DNA of 64,000 bases from Chloroflexota bacterium (GTDB lineage: Bacteria > Chloroflexota > UBA11872), in assembly GCA_022821645.1 (NCBI GenBank), contig JAJEDE010000002.1, positions 102,903-166,902 of the forward strand, in the 5' to 3' direction. The translations under genes were made by a program, and so were the position numbers. Numbering within the stretch: position 1 is the first letter of the stretch; every line of letters begins with the position of its first letter. Shown here in pieces: positions 41,486 through 48,770 of the stretch. Below the pieces are notes generated by a model, which had not been told where the DNA came from, made no database searches, and saw only the letters and a list, made by a program, of their open reading frames with translations.

Positions 41486-42991
41486 ATGTCCAGCGCTGAC
41501 CCACGCTCCCCGCTCCGCGTTCTCATGGTCTCGGCCGAGTTCGACCCCTTCGCCAAGACCGGCGGCTTGGCCGACGTCCTCGCCTCCCTCCCCAAGGCCC
41601 TCGCCCGCCGCGGTCTCGACGTCCGAGTCGCCATCCCCCGCTACGGCTCGGTCGATCTCACCGGCGTCTCCCGACGCCCCGGCATCGCCCGCTTCGACCT
41701 GCCCTTCAACGGACGCCAGGAACCCGTGCGCCTGGACGCGGTCGAAATCGATGGCTTCGAAGTCGTGCTTATCGACAACGAGCACTACGTCAGCACACGA
41801 CCCGGCATCTACGGCTACCCCGACGACGGCCACCGCTTCACCTTCTTCGCCCGCGCCGCCCTCGAAACCGCCCGCGTGCTCGACTGGCGCCCCGACGTCA
41901 TCCACTGCCACGACTGGCACACCGGTCTCATCCCCAACTGGCTGCGCACCACCGACCGCCACGCCCCCGAATTCGCCGACACCGCCAGCCTCTTCACCAT
42001 CCACAATCTCGAGTACCAGGGCCACTTCGACTCATCGGTCCTTGAGACGTCCGGCCTGGCGCCCGACGGTCTCATCCCCCACCCCACCCGCCCCGACCTC
42101 AGCGATGTCTTCGTCTTCATGGCCCGCGGCATCCTCTTCGCCGACAAGATCAACACCGTCAGCCCCCGCTACGCCCGCGAAATCCTCACGCCTGATTTCG
42201 GCCACGACCTCGATCCCCTTCTGCGCGACCGCGAACCCGACCTGCACGGCATCCTCAACGGCATCGACATCGAGGCCTACAACCCCGCCGCCGATCCCTA
42301 CCTCGCCAGCCACTACGCCGTCGAAACCCTCGAACGCCGCGCCCCCAACAAGGCCGCCCTCCAGCAGGCCGTCGACCTTCCCGTCCAACCGGACGTCCCT
42401 CTCCTCGGCATGGTCACCCGCCTCGCTGAGCACAAGGGGATGGACCTGCTGCTGGCCTCCCTCCCCCACATCCTCGACCGCGGCGCCCAATTGGTGGTCC
42501 TCGGCATCGGCGAGCCCCGCTACGAGGAAGCCCTCCGCGAGCTAGCCCTCGCCCACCCCAACCAGGTCGCCGCCGCCATCCGCTTCGACAATCCGCTCGC
42601 CAGCCAGATCTACGCCGGCAGCGACATCTTCCTCATGCCCTCCCGCCACGAACCCTGCGGCCTCGGCCAGCTCATCGCCATGCGCTACGGCAGCGTCCCC
42701 GTCGTCCGCGCCACCGGCGGCCTCGCCGACACTGTCGAAGACGTCAATCCCGCCACCGACACCGGCGTTGGTTTCGTCTTCCGCCGCTACGACGCCATCG
42801 ACTTCTTCGGCGCCGTAGCCCGCGCTCTCGAGCTTTACCGCATCCCCGACGCCTGGACCCGGATCATCCAACGCGGCATGAGCCGCGACTCCTCCTGGGA
42901 CACATCCGCCGCCGCCTACGAACGCCTCTACGCCGAAGCCCTCACCACCCGCCGCACCCAGCCCCTACCCGATCTGGCCACGGCCTCCTAG
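41486..42991 (+). CDS. glgA: Glycogen synthase (ADP-glucose type, GT5)
   Basis: Elongates alpha-1,4-glucan from ADP-glucose. 501 residues from ATG 41486, 10 nt after purH, so it is probably read with the purine operon. The N-terminal KTGGLADV motif binds the sugar nucleotide; HCHDWHTGLIPNWL and the C-terminal PSRHEPCGLGQLIAMRYGSVPVVRATGGL block are typical. It meets tsaD head-on with only 7 nt between the stop codons. Confidence 0.92.
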   Translation: MSSADPRSPLRVLMVSAEFDPFAKTGGLADVLASLPKALARRGLDVRVAIPRYGSVDLTGVSRRPGIARFDLPFNGRQEPVRLDAVEIDGFEVVLIDNEHYVSTRPGIYGYPDDGHRFTFFARAALETARVLDWRPDVIHCHDWHTGLIPNWLRTTDRHAPEFADTASLFTIHNLEYQGHFDSSVLETSGLAPDGLIPHPTRPDLSDVFVFMARGILFADKINTVSPRYAREILTPDFGHDLDPLLRDREPDLHGILNGIDIEAYNPAADPYLASHYAVETLERRAPNKAALQQAVDLPVQPDVPLLGMVTRLAEHKGMDLLLASLPHILDRGAQLVVLGIGEPRYEEALRELALAHPNQVAAAIRFDNPLASQIYAGSDIFLMPSRHEPCGLGQLIAMRYGSVPVVRATGGLADTVEDVNPATDTGVGFVFRRYDAIDFFGAVARALELYRIPDAWTRIIQRGMSRDSSWDTSAAAYERLYAEALTTRRTQPLPDLATAS

Positions 42992-42998
42992 AACTGCG

Positions 42999-44063
42999 TC
43001 AGACCAACCGCATCCCCGGCTGAATCTCCACCCGCGCCCCGTCCGCGTCTCCCCGATCAATCGCCCACGCCCCTGCCAGCCCAATCATCGCCGCGTTGTC
43101 CGTGCACCGCCCTGGCGCCGGAATAAACAGCGGAATCGACGTCGCTCCCCGCATCTCCGCCCGCAGCCGCGCATTCGCCGCCACACCACCCGTCACGATG
43201 ATCGACCGCGCCCCAACCGCCTCGGCCGCACTCACCGTCTTCCGCACCAGCACCTCCACCACCGACTCCTCAAACGCCAGCGCCACCTGCCCCACCTGCA
43301 CGTCGCCGTCCGCGGCCCGCACAAGCTCATTCGCTCCGCCCATAATCCGCGCCGACTCATCCGGCCCCAGCCGGTCTTCCAGCAACCGGCGCACCGCCGT
43401 TTTCAACCCGCTGAAACTGAAGTCACTCGTTCCACGAAGCCACGCCCGCGGCAACGTGTACGGCGTGTCCTCCACCCCCTCGGCCGCCTTCTGAATCGCC
43501 GGACCGCCCGGAAATCCCAGCCCCAGCATCCGCGCCACCTTGTCAAACGCCTCGCCCGCCGCGTCGTCCCGCGTCCGCCCCAGCATCCGGTAACGCCCCG
43601 GCCCATCCACCAGCACCAGTTCCGTGTGCCCGCCCGAAACGATCAGCGCCACCGCCGGCAGCTCGGGCCCCTCCTCCACGTCCAGCCACGCCGCCGCGAT
43701 GTGTCCCTCCAGGTGATTCACCGGAACCAGCGGAACCCCCAACCCGAACGCCAGCCCCCGCGCGAACTCCAACCCCACCAGCAGCGACCCCGGAAGCCCC
43801 GGCCCCACCGTCACCGCCACCGCCCCAATCACGTCGATACCGACTTCCGCCTGCTCCAGCGCCGCCTCGCAAACCGAGTCAATGGCCTCCGCATGAATCC
43901 GCGACGCCACCTCTGGCACGATCCCGCCATACGCCGCGTGCGGCGCCACCTGCGCCTGGCTCACCGTCGCCGCCGCCTCGCGTCCCTCCCGCAGCACCGA
44001 CACCGACGTGTCGTCGCACGAAGTCTCGATCGCCAGCAGCCAACGCGGAACCCCGTTCCTCAC
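42999..44063 (-). CDS. tsaD: tRNA t6A synthesis protein TsaD
   Basis: Transfers threonylcarbamoyl from threonylcarbamoyl-AMP to A37 of ANN-decoding tRNAs, with TsaB and TsaE encoded upstream. 354 residues. ASKHA fold with AIETSCDDT at the start, metal-binding HLEGH (HxxxH) and SGGHTELV, and VTGGVAANARLR. The start GTG at 44063 overlaps the rimI stop by 4 nt; a GTG 15 nt earlier is possible. Confidence 0.95.
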   Translation of the reverse strand: MRNGVPRWLLAIETSCDDTSVSVLREGREAAATVSQAQVAPHAAYGGIVPEVASRIHAEAIDSVCEAALEQAEVGIDVIGAVAVTVGPGLPGSLLVGLEFARGLAFGLGVPLVPVNHLEGHIAAAWLDVEEGPELPAVALIVSGGHTELVLVDGPGRYRMLGRTRDDAAGEAFDKVARMLGLGFPGGPAIQKAAEGVEDTPYTLPRAWLRGTSDFSFSGLKTAVRRLLEDRLGPDESARIMGGANELVRAADGDVQVGQVALAFEESVVEVLVRKTVSAAEAVGARSIIVTGGVAANARLRAEMRGATSIPLFIPAPGRCTDNAAMIGLAGAWAIDRGDADGARVEIQPGMRLV

Positions 44064-44662
44064 AGCCGCGAACTCCACGTCAACCGCCGCCGCAACTCCT
44101 CTTCCCCTGCGTCCATCCGTTCCGCGAATCCGGGGCTCTTCAGCTCCTCGCTGCGCATGATCAGCGCATCCTCGAAGTCATCGCTGTAATACCGCGGCCG
44201 CACCCCGCCATCGCTGAACCCGTGCTTCCTGTACAACCGCTGCGCCCCCTCGTTGCTCATCCGCACTTCCAGCGTCATCCGCGTCGCCCGCGCCTGCAGC
44301 GCAATCCGCGCCATCTGGATGATCAGCAGTTGACCCAGCCCCAACCGCCGGTAGTCCGGATCCACCGCAATCGTCGTGATGTGCGCCTCGTCCAGCATCA
44401 CCCAGACCCCGCAATACCCGACCACGTCCCGCGGGCCCGAGCGCCCGAAAGGAAAAATCGAAAGCGGAAACTGCCGCTGCGGTTCCTGCGCAGACTCGCT
44501 GGTCGTCCGCACCACCAGGTAATGCGCCCGCTCGTTCTTCTCGATCTCCCGGCGATACGCATTCCGCGGCCACGGCGTCGGAAAGCACGCGCGTTCGATC
44601 CGCCGCACCTGGTCCAGCTGCTCCACCCGCATGGGCTCAACCACAAACTCTTCCTCAACCAT
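44060..44662 (-). CDS. rimI: GNAT acetyltransferase, RimI-like
   Basis: N-terminal alanine acetyltransferase family, modifying ribosomal protein S18 in well-studied bacteria. 200 residues from ATG 44662 with GGAG just upstream. The acetyl-CoA-binding motif A is seen as VDPDYRRLGLGQLLI, followed by LEVRMSNEGAQRLYRKHGF. A ~30-residue insert with FPFGRSGPRD lies before the core strands. Linkage between tsaB and tsaD is a common bacterial arrangement. Confidence 0.9.
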   Translation of the reverse strand: MVEEEFVVEPMRVEQLDQVRRIERACFPTPWPRNAYRREIEKNERAHYLVVRTTSESAQEPQRQFPLSIFPFGRSGPRDVVGYCGVWVMLDEAHITTIAVDPDYRRLGLGQLLIIQMARIALQARATRMTLEVRMSNEGAQRLYRKHGFSDGGVRPRYYSDDFEDALIMRSEELKSPGFAERMDAGEEELRRRLTWSSRL

Positions 44663-44745
44663 CACTCCGCCCGCTCGCTCCTGGTGACGTTGCTCTAGGG
44701 CCCCGTGTGGATCCCCTCGCGTTCCAATCGCTTGATCTCGCCCGC

Positions 44746-45396
44746 TCAACCGTGCGGCATACCACGAACCCACGGCCTCGCGCGAGTCGCGGGCGCCGCA
44801 TACACCGGCTGCGCCCCCAAAGTCGCCGGCCCGCAACCCTCCGTGAGCCTTCGCTCCGCCAGCCGCACCAGCGCCCCCAACACCGCCTCGCCGTCCACCC
44901 GCCGGACCTGCCGGCCACTCTCTTCCAACGCGTCGCCAATGTCCCCATCCAGCGGCCCCGCCACCGGCGCATCCGCCGGTACCGCCATCGTCAGTTCATC
45001 GGCGTCCACCAGGCCAATCTCACCGTCCTCATTCCGACCCGTCACATACCACCGCCCCCGCCCCGCCGGCAGCACGATCGTGGCATCGCCATCACCCGCT
45101 GCCTCAGCCACCGCCGCGGCCGTCGGCACGCCCACCAGCGCCGCCCCTCGAGCCAGCGCCAGGCCCTTGGCAAACGCAATGCCTCCGCGCACGGCCCCAA
45201 ATCGACCCGGCCCCGTGGCCGCCACCACCCCGTCAAACCTGGCATCCGTCGCCAGTCCCGCGTCGCCAAGCACTCCAGCGACAAGCTCCGTCAGATCGGC
45301 CGGCCACCTCGGTGCACACGCCCAACCCAGCAGCCGCCCGCCCTCGCCAACCGCAAACGCCGGCTGCTCGTACGATGTGTGCAGGGCCGCAATCAC
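44746..45396 (-). CDS. tsaB: tRNA t6A synthesis protein TsaB
   Basis: Non-catalytic ASKHA-fold partner that binds TsaD. 216 residues from GTG 45396, chosen because it overlaps the tsaE stop by 4 nt (GTGA) and opens with VIAALHTSYEQPAFAV. The GPGRFGAVRGGIAFAKGLAL block is the TsaB signature. An 83-nt gap separates it from rimI. Confidence 0.92.
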   Translation of the reverse strand: MIAALHTSYEQPAFAVGEGGRLLGWACAPRWPADLTELVAGVLGDAGLATDARFDGVVAATGPGRFGAVRGGIAFAKGLALARGAALVGVPTAAAVAEAAGDGDATIVLPAGRGRWYVTGRNEDGEIGLVDADELTMAVPADAPVAGPLDGDIGDALEESGRQVRRVDGEAVLGALVRLAERRLTEGCGPATLGAQPVYAAPATRARPWVRGMPHG

Positions 45397-45884
45397 GCGT
45401 AACCCGCCCCACGCAAACCCATGCGTGCAAGCACCCCGCACGCCTCGTCGCCGTGCGCCCCCAGTTCCACCCGCCGCTCGTCGCCCGATCCCAACGCCAA
45501 CTCCACGTCAATCCGCGGCACTGGCAGATCCCCGTCCGCATGCTCCGCCCACTCCACCGCCAGCACGTCCGCCTCCAGCACCACGTCCGACCACCCGATC
45601 GACTCCAGGTCGTCCTCACTCTCGACTCGATACAAGTCCACGTGCGTCAGCCGACGCCCGCCCGCCCCATACTCGTTCACAAAAGTGAACGTCGGCGAGG
45701 TCACGTGGTCCTTCACGCCCAATCCGTCGGCAATCCCCTTCACCAGCACCGTCTTGCCCGCCCCCAGCGCCCCCCGCAGCGCCACGCACAACCGCCCACC
45801 GCACGCCACACCCAGCGCCCGCCCAATCTCACGGGTTTCCGACTCGCCGCAAGTCGCCAGGACCAGCCGGTCGCCTTCTGTCAT
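45393..45884 (-). CDS. tsaE: tRNA t6A synthesis ATPase TsaE
   Basis: P-loop ATPase that resets the TsaB-TsaD complex. About 163 residues from ATG 45884; an ATG at 45917 would add 11. Walker A is GALGAGKT, followed by TSPTFTFVNEY, HVDLYRVE and VEWAEHAD, all standard TsaE blocks. First gene of the minus-strand tsaE-tsaB-rimI-tsaD operon. Confidence 0.93.
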   Translation of the reverse strand: MTEGDRLVLATCGESETREIGRALGVACGGRLCVALRGALGAGKTVLVKGIADGLGVKDHVTSPTFTFVNEYGAGGRRLTHVDLYRVESEDDLESIGWSDVVLEADVLAVEWAEHADGDLPVPRIDVELALGSGDERRVELGAHGDEACGVLARMGLRGAGYA

Positions 45885-45995
45885 ACCGGGCCGGGTCTCC
45901 TCGCGTTGCCCATCCAAACCACGGGATTCAAGCCGCTATCTGCACCCTGCAGGTTTGGCGGAAAATTCTCCCCGATTTTCACCGCCCGTCAACCA

Positions 45996-46023
45996 TTGCG
46001 CTCACCCGTTCCTTGCATACAGT
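45996..46023 (+). promoter_or_regulatory. Candidate promoter upstream of micro-ORF and tRNA-like sequence
   Basis: TTGCGC (45996-46001) and TACAGT (46018-46023) are spaced by 16 nt. Immediately downstream is a perfect 7-bp hairpin, GGCGGCC-GAACTT-GGCCGCC (46027-46046). The promoter would drive the micro-ORF at 46063 and the tRNA-like sequence at 46170. Confidence 0.4.
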
Positions 46024-46062
46024 GAAGGCGGCCGAACTTGGCCGCCGCAATTAGGGACTGCA

Positions 46063-46179
46063 ATGAATACAGGATTGCACGCCATTGTTCGCTGTCTGCG
46101 CGGGACTCAGCAAGAACTTTGCGAATTGCGCGAAGTGTTGCAGGACGTAGATCAAGTAAATATGGCGGTGCCCCTGTAG
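46063..46179 (+). CDS. Possible 38-residue micro-protein
   Basis: ATG 46063 to TAG 46177-46179, opening MNTGLHAIVRCLRG and containing a Leu/Glu/Asp-rich amphipathic stretch (QQELCELREVLQDVDQV) with heptad-like spacing. AGGGA lies about 8 nt before the ATG. It follows a plausible promoter and hairpin, and its last 10 nt overlap the tRNA-like sequence. No homologue is recognised; such a short frame can occur by chance. Confidence 0.3.
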   Translation: MNTGLHAIVRCLRGTQQELCELREVLQDVDQVNMAVPL

Positions 46180-46243
46180 ATCAGTTGGATAGAGCGTCTT
46201 CACAACGAGGGTGAAGGTCGCAGGTTCAGTCCGGCCAGGGGCA
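46170..46243 (+). pseudogene. tRNA-like sequence, probably a decayed tRNA
   Basis: A 74-nt sequence with a perfect 7-bp acceptor stem (GCCCCTG/CAGGGGC), a D arm GATC-AGTTGGATA-GAGC with one mismatch, and a T-loop-like GGTTCAGTCC. The anticodon arm can only form an over-long stem (CTTCAC/GTGAAG) around AACGAGG, without the invariant U33. The T stem GCAGG faces CGGCC instead of CCTGC, and the T loop seems to lack one base of TTCGAGTCC. It reads as a tRNA relic; amino-acid identity cannot be assigned. Confidence 0.6.
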
Positions 46244-46296
46244 CCGCCAAGGAAACCCTAATAGATCAGCGCACCGTTAACAACTGGAGGAATTGA

Positions 46297-46845
46297 CTAT
46301 TCACGCCTCCATTCATGCTCCTGCCCGCGCCATTGAATAGTCCCATTGTTGCAGTGGGAAATGCCACGACTGTATCTATATTCAGTGATGAGTTGACCGT
46401 CTACCGTAACTTCTCTTTGTGAATTCGGTCCCCACCACTCGTCGTACCATTCCTGATCGTGCGCGTATGTGTTCCCATCCCGCGTGCAAGTGTTATTGGG
46501 TTCCGCGTCGGGATCGCCATGGATTCCTGCTGTCGGAGTTACACCGTCGTATCCCTGTCCTGACCCGTCTGGCGAGTCTTCACTCCCTGCTGATCGTTGC
46601 TGCCGGGGACTCGAATTCGCTTCTAGTTGCGCAACCCGTTTTTCTAAAGCACTAATCTTTGCTGCGTTGTCTCCGGTCCAATTCCAGTTATCTATAAGGG
46701 TCTCACGTACTTCAACTGAAAAGGTCCGCGCCCAGCTTTCGACATCGCCATCCTTGAATTCAGTTACTTCACCTTTGCCTGCGATTGTTGCAGCAGATAC
46801 TGCAATAACAAGAAGTACAATCAGGGCTATAGGAATCGCACGCAT
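46297..46845 (-). CDS. Orphan secreted protein with coiled coil
   Basis: A 182-residue protein of unknown function. The N-terminus is a clear signal sequence or membrane anchor (IPIALIVLLVIAVSAATIAG). A short coiled coil follows (AAKISALEKRVAQLEAN), then a Gly/Ser/Asp-rich linker and a C-terminal part rich in Trp, Tyr and Asn with two Cys (NNTCTRDGN, ISHCNNG) that could form a disulphide. Codon use is clearly less GC-rich than in the neighbouring operons, which suggests recent acquisition. It is flanked by the tRNA-like relic and non-coding DNA. Confidence 0.7.
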   Translation of the reverse strand: MRAIPIALIVLLVIAVSAATIAGKGEVTEFKDGDVESWARTFSVEVRETLIDNWNWTGDNAAKISALEKRVAQLEANSSPRQQRSAGSEDSPDGSGQGYDGVTPTAGIHGDPDAEPNNTCTRDGNTYAHDQEWYDEWWGPNSQREVTVDGQLITEYRYSRGISHCNNGTIQWRGQEHEWRRE

Positions 46846-47134
46846 CCGTCAGCCTTTCCAAGCGTGGCGAATGCGAAACCATCGGCTTCGTCTACAAACC
46901 GGCGGTATCACGTTCGTGCCACAGGGGTTTCCCGACGATCACATAGAACCGTCAGGACGTGAACGTTGCAAGGACACCGCCCATGTCCGGGAGCTAGCTT
47001 AACACAATTGCGCGGAATGTCGCGCATTTAGACAAATCCTGGGCAGCAGGTCGGTTGGCAGAGTCCTAACTGCGGATTCGGCCTGCTGCCTTAACTATTG
47101 CATAATATGAATATTTCTAGACTGGGAACTTGAC
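46846..47134. other. Non-coding stretch with a 9-bp stem-loop
   Basis: No credible gene is seen. The one structured element is 47042-47090: GGCAGCAGG pairs with CCTGCTGCC (9 bp, perfect), enclosing a second stem GCAG-AGTCCTAA-CTGC. It is followed by TTAACTATTG and an AT-rich run near 47100-47118. The hairpin could be a terminator-like or RNA-processing element; its inner part also resembles a tRNA D-arm fragment (GGTTGGCAGAG). Confidence 0.45.
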
Positions 47135-47165
47135 TTGACAAGCGCGCATCGGCCTGTTCTCTATA
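47135..47165 (+). promoter_or_regulatory. Candidate promoter with consensus -35 box
   Basis: An exact TTGACA (47135-47140) is followed after 17-19 nt by TCTCTA or TCTATA (47158-47165). It lies upstream of the structured region 47168-47353 and of the glycosyltransferase gene, and downstream of an AT-rich run. The -10 box is weaker than the -35 box. Confidence 0.4.
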
Positions 47166-47167
47166 TG

Positions 47168-47353
47168 GGTGCCCCCTGGCGGGGTGTCTGTGTCCTAAGC
47201 CGATCCCGACCCCACCAGGGCGCTACGAGGTTAACAGCCCGCCAGCAGCGCACAAGACCTGTAAACAAGCTGGGTGCAGATAGGGGGTTAGTCCCAAACC
47301 ATGCCTCTAGTAGAATCCACCTCGCCTCCGTCGGCCCTGACCGGCGGAGGTTT
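47168..47353 (+). ncRNA. Structured RNA candidate or leader, ending in a terminator-like hairpin
   Basis: A ~185-nt non-coding stretch between a consensus -35 box and a glycosyltransferase gene. The 5' part folds into a long stem: CCCTGG-C-GGGGT (47174-47185) with ACCCC-A-CCAGGG (47209-47220), 11 pairs and one mismatch. The 3' end is a 10-bp hairpin CCTCCGTCGG-CCCTGA-CCGGCGGAGG (47325-47350) followed by TTT. It does not match the SRP, tmRNA or RNase P cores I know. It could be a small RNA or an attenuator-type leader for the gene starting at 47377. Confidence 0.4.
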
Positions 47354-47376
47354 CGCGTGTACGGGAGCCTCGCGTC

Positions 47377-48603
47377 GTGCGTCGTCATGTCGTCAAGATC
47401 GCGCCTACCGGCTTCTTTGCGGACTACGGCTGCCACGTCCGCATTCTCGAAGAAGCCCGTGCCCTCCAACAGCATGGCTATGACGTTACCGTTGTAACGT
47501 ACCCCGGCGGCCGCGATCCACCTGGCCTCCGCGTCGTTCGCATTCCCGCCTGGCTTCACCGCGGCGCCCCCCGCGTCGGCTCGCACTGGCGCAAGCTCAT
47601 GCTCGATCCGGCCCTGCTCGCCACCGCCCTCACCCGCCTGCCCTCGCGTCCCGTCGACATAGTCCACGCCCACCTGCACGAAGGCGTGCTCATTGGCTGG
47701 CCTTTGGCTCGCATGCATGGCGCGGGACTGGTGTTCGATTACCAGGGCAGTCTCACGCGCGAGATGCTCGACCACCAATTCATCCGCGCCGCCAACCCTC
47801 TCCTCCACGTCTTCACCTGGCTCGAACGTCTCGCCAACCGACTCCCAGACCGCATTCTCACCAGTTCCCAAAACGCGCGAAACACCCTCATCGCCGAGTC
47901 CGGCATTCCCTCGAATCGCGTCGTCGCCGTCACCGACGGCGTCAACCTCGCCCGCTTCCGCCCCCGCCGGCCCGACGACGCCGTCCACCTTCAGAACGTC
48001 CGCCGCCGCCTCGGCATCCCGCCCAACCGCCTCCTCGTCGGCTACCTCGGCCTCCTGGCCCCCTACCAGGGAACCGACGACCTCATCCGCGCCGCCCAAC
48101 TCGTCGTCCAACGCAACCCCGGCGCCCATTTCCTCGTCATGGGCTTCCCCAACGAAGACGCCTACCGCCACGCGGCCCACGCCGCCGGCCTCGCCGGCCA
48201 CATGCACTTCACCGGCCGCGTGCCCTACGCCGACGCGCCCGACATGCTCCGCGTCCTCGACATCGCCGTCGCCCCCAAGCGCTCCGAGTCCGAGGGCAAC
48301 GGCAAAGTCCTCAACTACATGGCCGCCGGCCTCCCCGTGGTCGCCTACGACGGACCCGTCGCCCGCGAACTCCTCGGCTCAGCCGGCCTCCGCGTCCCCG
48401 TCGGCTCCGTCGATGGCCTCGCCCAGGGCCTCCTCCGCTACCTCGCCGACCCCGACCTCCGCACCCGCCATGCCCACACCCTCCGCCACCGCGTCGAACG
48501 CCTCTACGGCTGGGACCGCCAGATCCAACACGTCACCGGCGTCTACGACTCCCTCATCGGCGGCTCTTCCTCCCTCTCCCTTCCAGGGAGAGGGTCGGGG
48601 TGA
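47377..48603 (+). CDS. Glycosyltransferase family 4 protein
   Basis: GT-B fold retaining glycosyltransferase, 408 residues from GTG 47377. The N-terminal acceptor half has the GGCHV-like opening (FADYGCHVRILEEARAL) and VDIVHAHLHEGVLIGW. The C-terminal donor half has VGYLGLLAPYQGTDDLI and the E-x7-E-type loop PKRSESEGNGKVLNYMAAGLPVVAYD. It probably adds a sugar from a nucleotide donor to a cell-envelope glycan. The last ~11 residues (SLSLPGRGSG) and the stop codon are encoded by an inserted palindromic repeat (48572-48609), so the original C-terminus has been replaced. Confidence 0.85.
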   Translation: MRRHVVKIAPTGFFADYGCHVRILEEARALQQHGYDVTVVTYPGGRDPPGLRVVRIPAWLHRGAPRVGSHWRKLMLDPALLATALTRLPSRPVDIVHAHLHEGVLIGWPLARMHGAGLVFDYQGSLTREMLDHQFIRAANPLLHVFTWLERLANRLPDRILTSSQNARNTLIAESGIPSNRVVAVTDGVNLARFRPRRPDDAVHLQNVRRRLGIPPNRLLVGYLGLLAPYQGTDDLIRAAQLVVQRNPGAHFLVMGFPNEDAYRHAAHAAGLAGHMHFTGRVPYADAPDMLRVLDIAVAPKRSESEGNGKVLNYMAAGLPVVAYDGPVARELLGSAGLRVPVGSVDGLAQGLLRYLADPDLRTRHAHTLRHRVERLYGWDRQIQHVTGVYDSLIGGSSSLSLPGRGSG

Positions 48604-48609
48604 GGGTCG
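48572..48609. repeat. Palindromic repeat, family A
   Basis: CCCTCTCCC-TTCCA-GGGAGAGGG (perfect 9-bp stem, 48572-48594) followed by TCGGGGTGAGGG. The same pattern recurs at 52841-52875 and 56171-56202. This copy lies across the 3' end of the glycosyltransferase gene and supplies its TGA. Confidence 0.85.
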
Positions 48610-48700
48610 ATCGCCACCCGAACTCCGAAGCCAAGGGCGGCGCTCGCGTTCACCTAATCTGCCTCGCCGTCTTCGCTAATTCAGGATCGTCCCCACCCCT

Positions 48701-48706
48701 ATACTC
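48701..48706 (+). promoter_or_regulatory. Possible -10 box upstream of mraY-like gene
   Basis: TATACT, 65 nt before the ATG at 48771, in the 167-nt gap after the glycosyltransferase. A weak -35 (TAATTC, 48678-48683) lies 17 nt upstream. Offered as a candidate only. Confidence 0.3.
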
Positions 48707-48770
48707 CCCCTGTTGAGCCGCTCGGCCGATCAAGATCGAGTTCGACGCAACCCAGCCTGCACAATCAGTC

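Noticed and set aside
46170..46243. Functional tRNA-Arg or tRNA-Val
   Set aside because: No U33, over-long anticodon stem and unpaired T stem; identity cannot be defended.
47168..47353. SRP RNA, tmRNA or RNase P RNA
   Set aside because: None of the conserved cores (GGAAG SRP loop, tmRNA tRNA-like ends, RNase P helix P4) is present.
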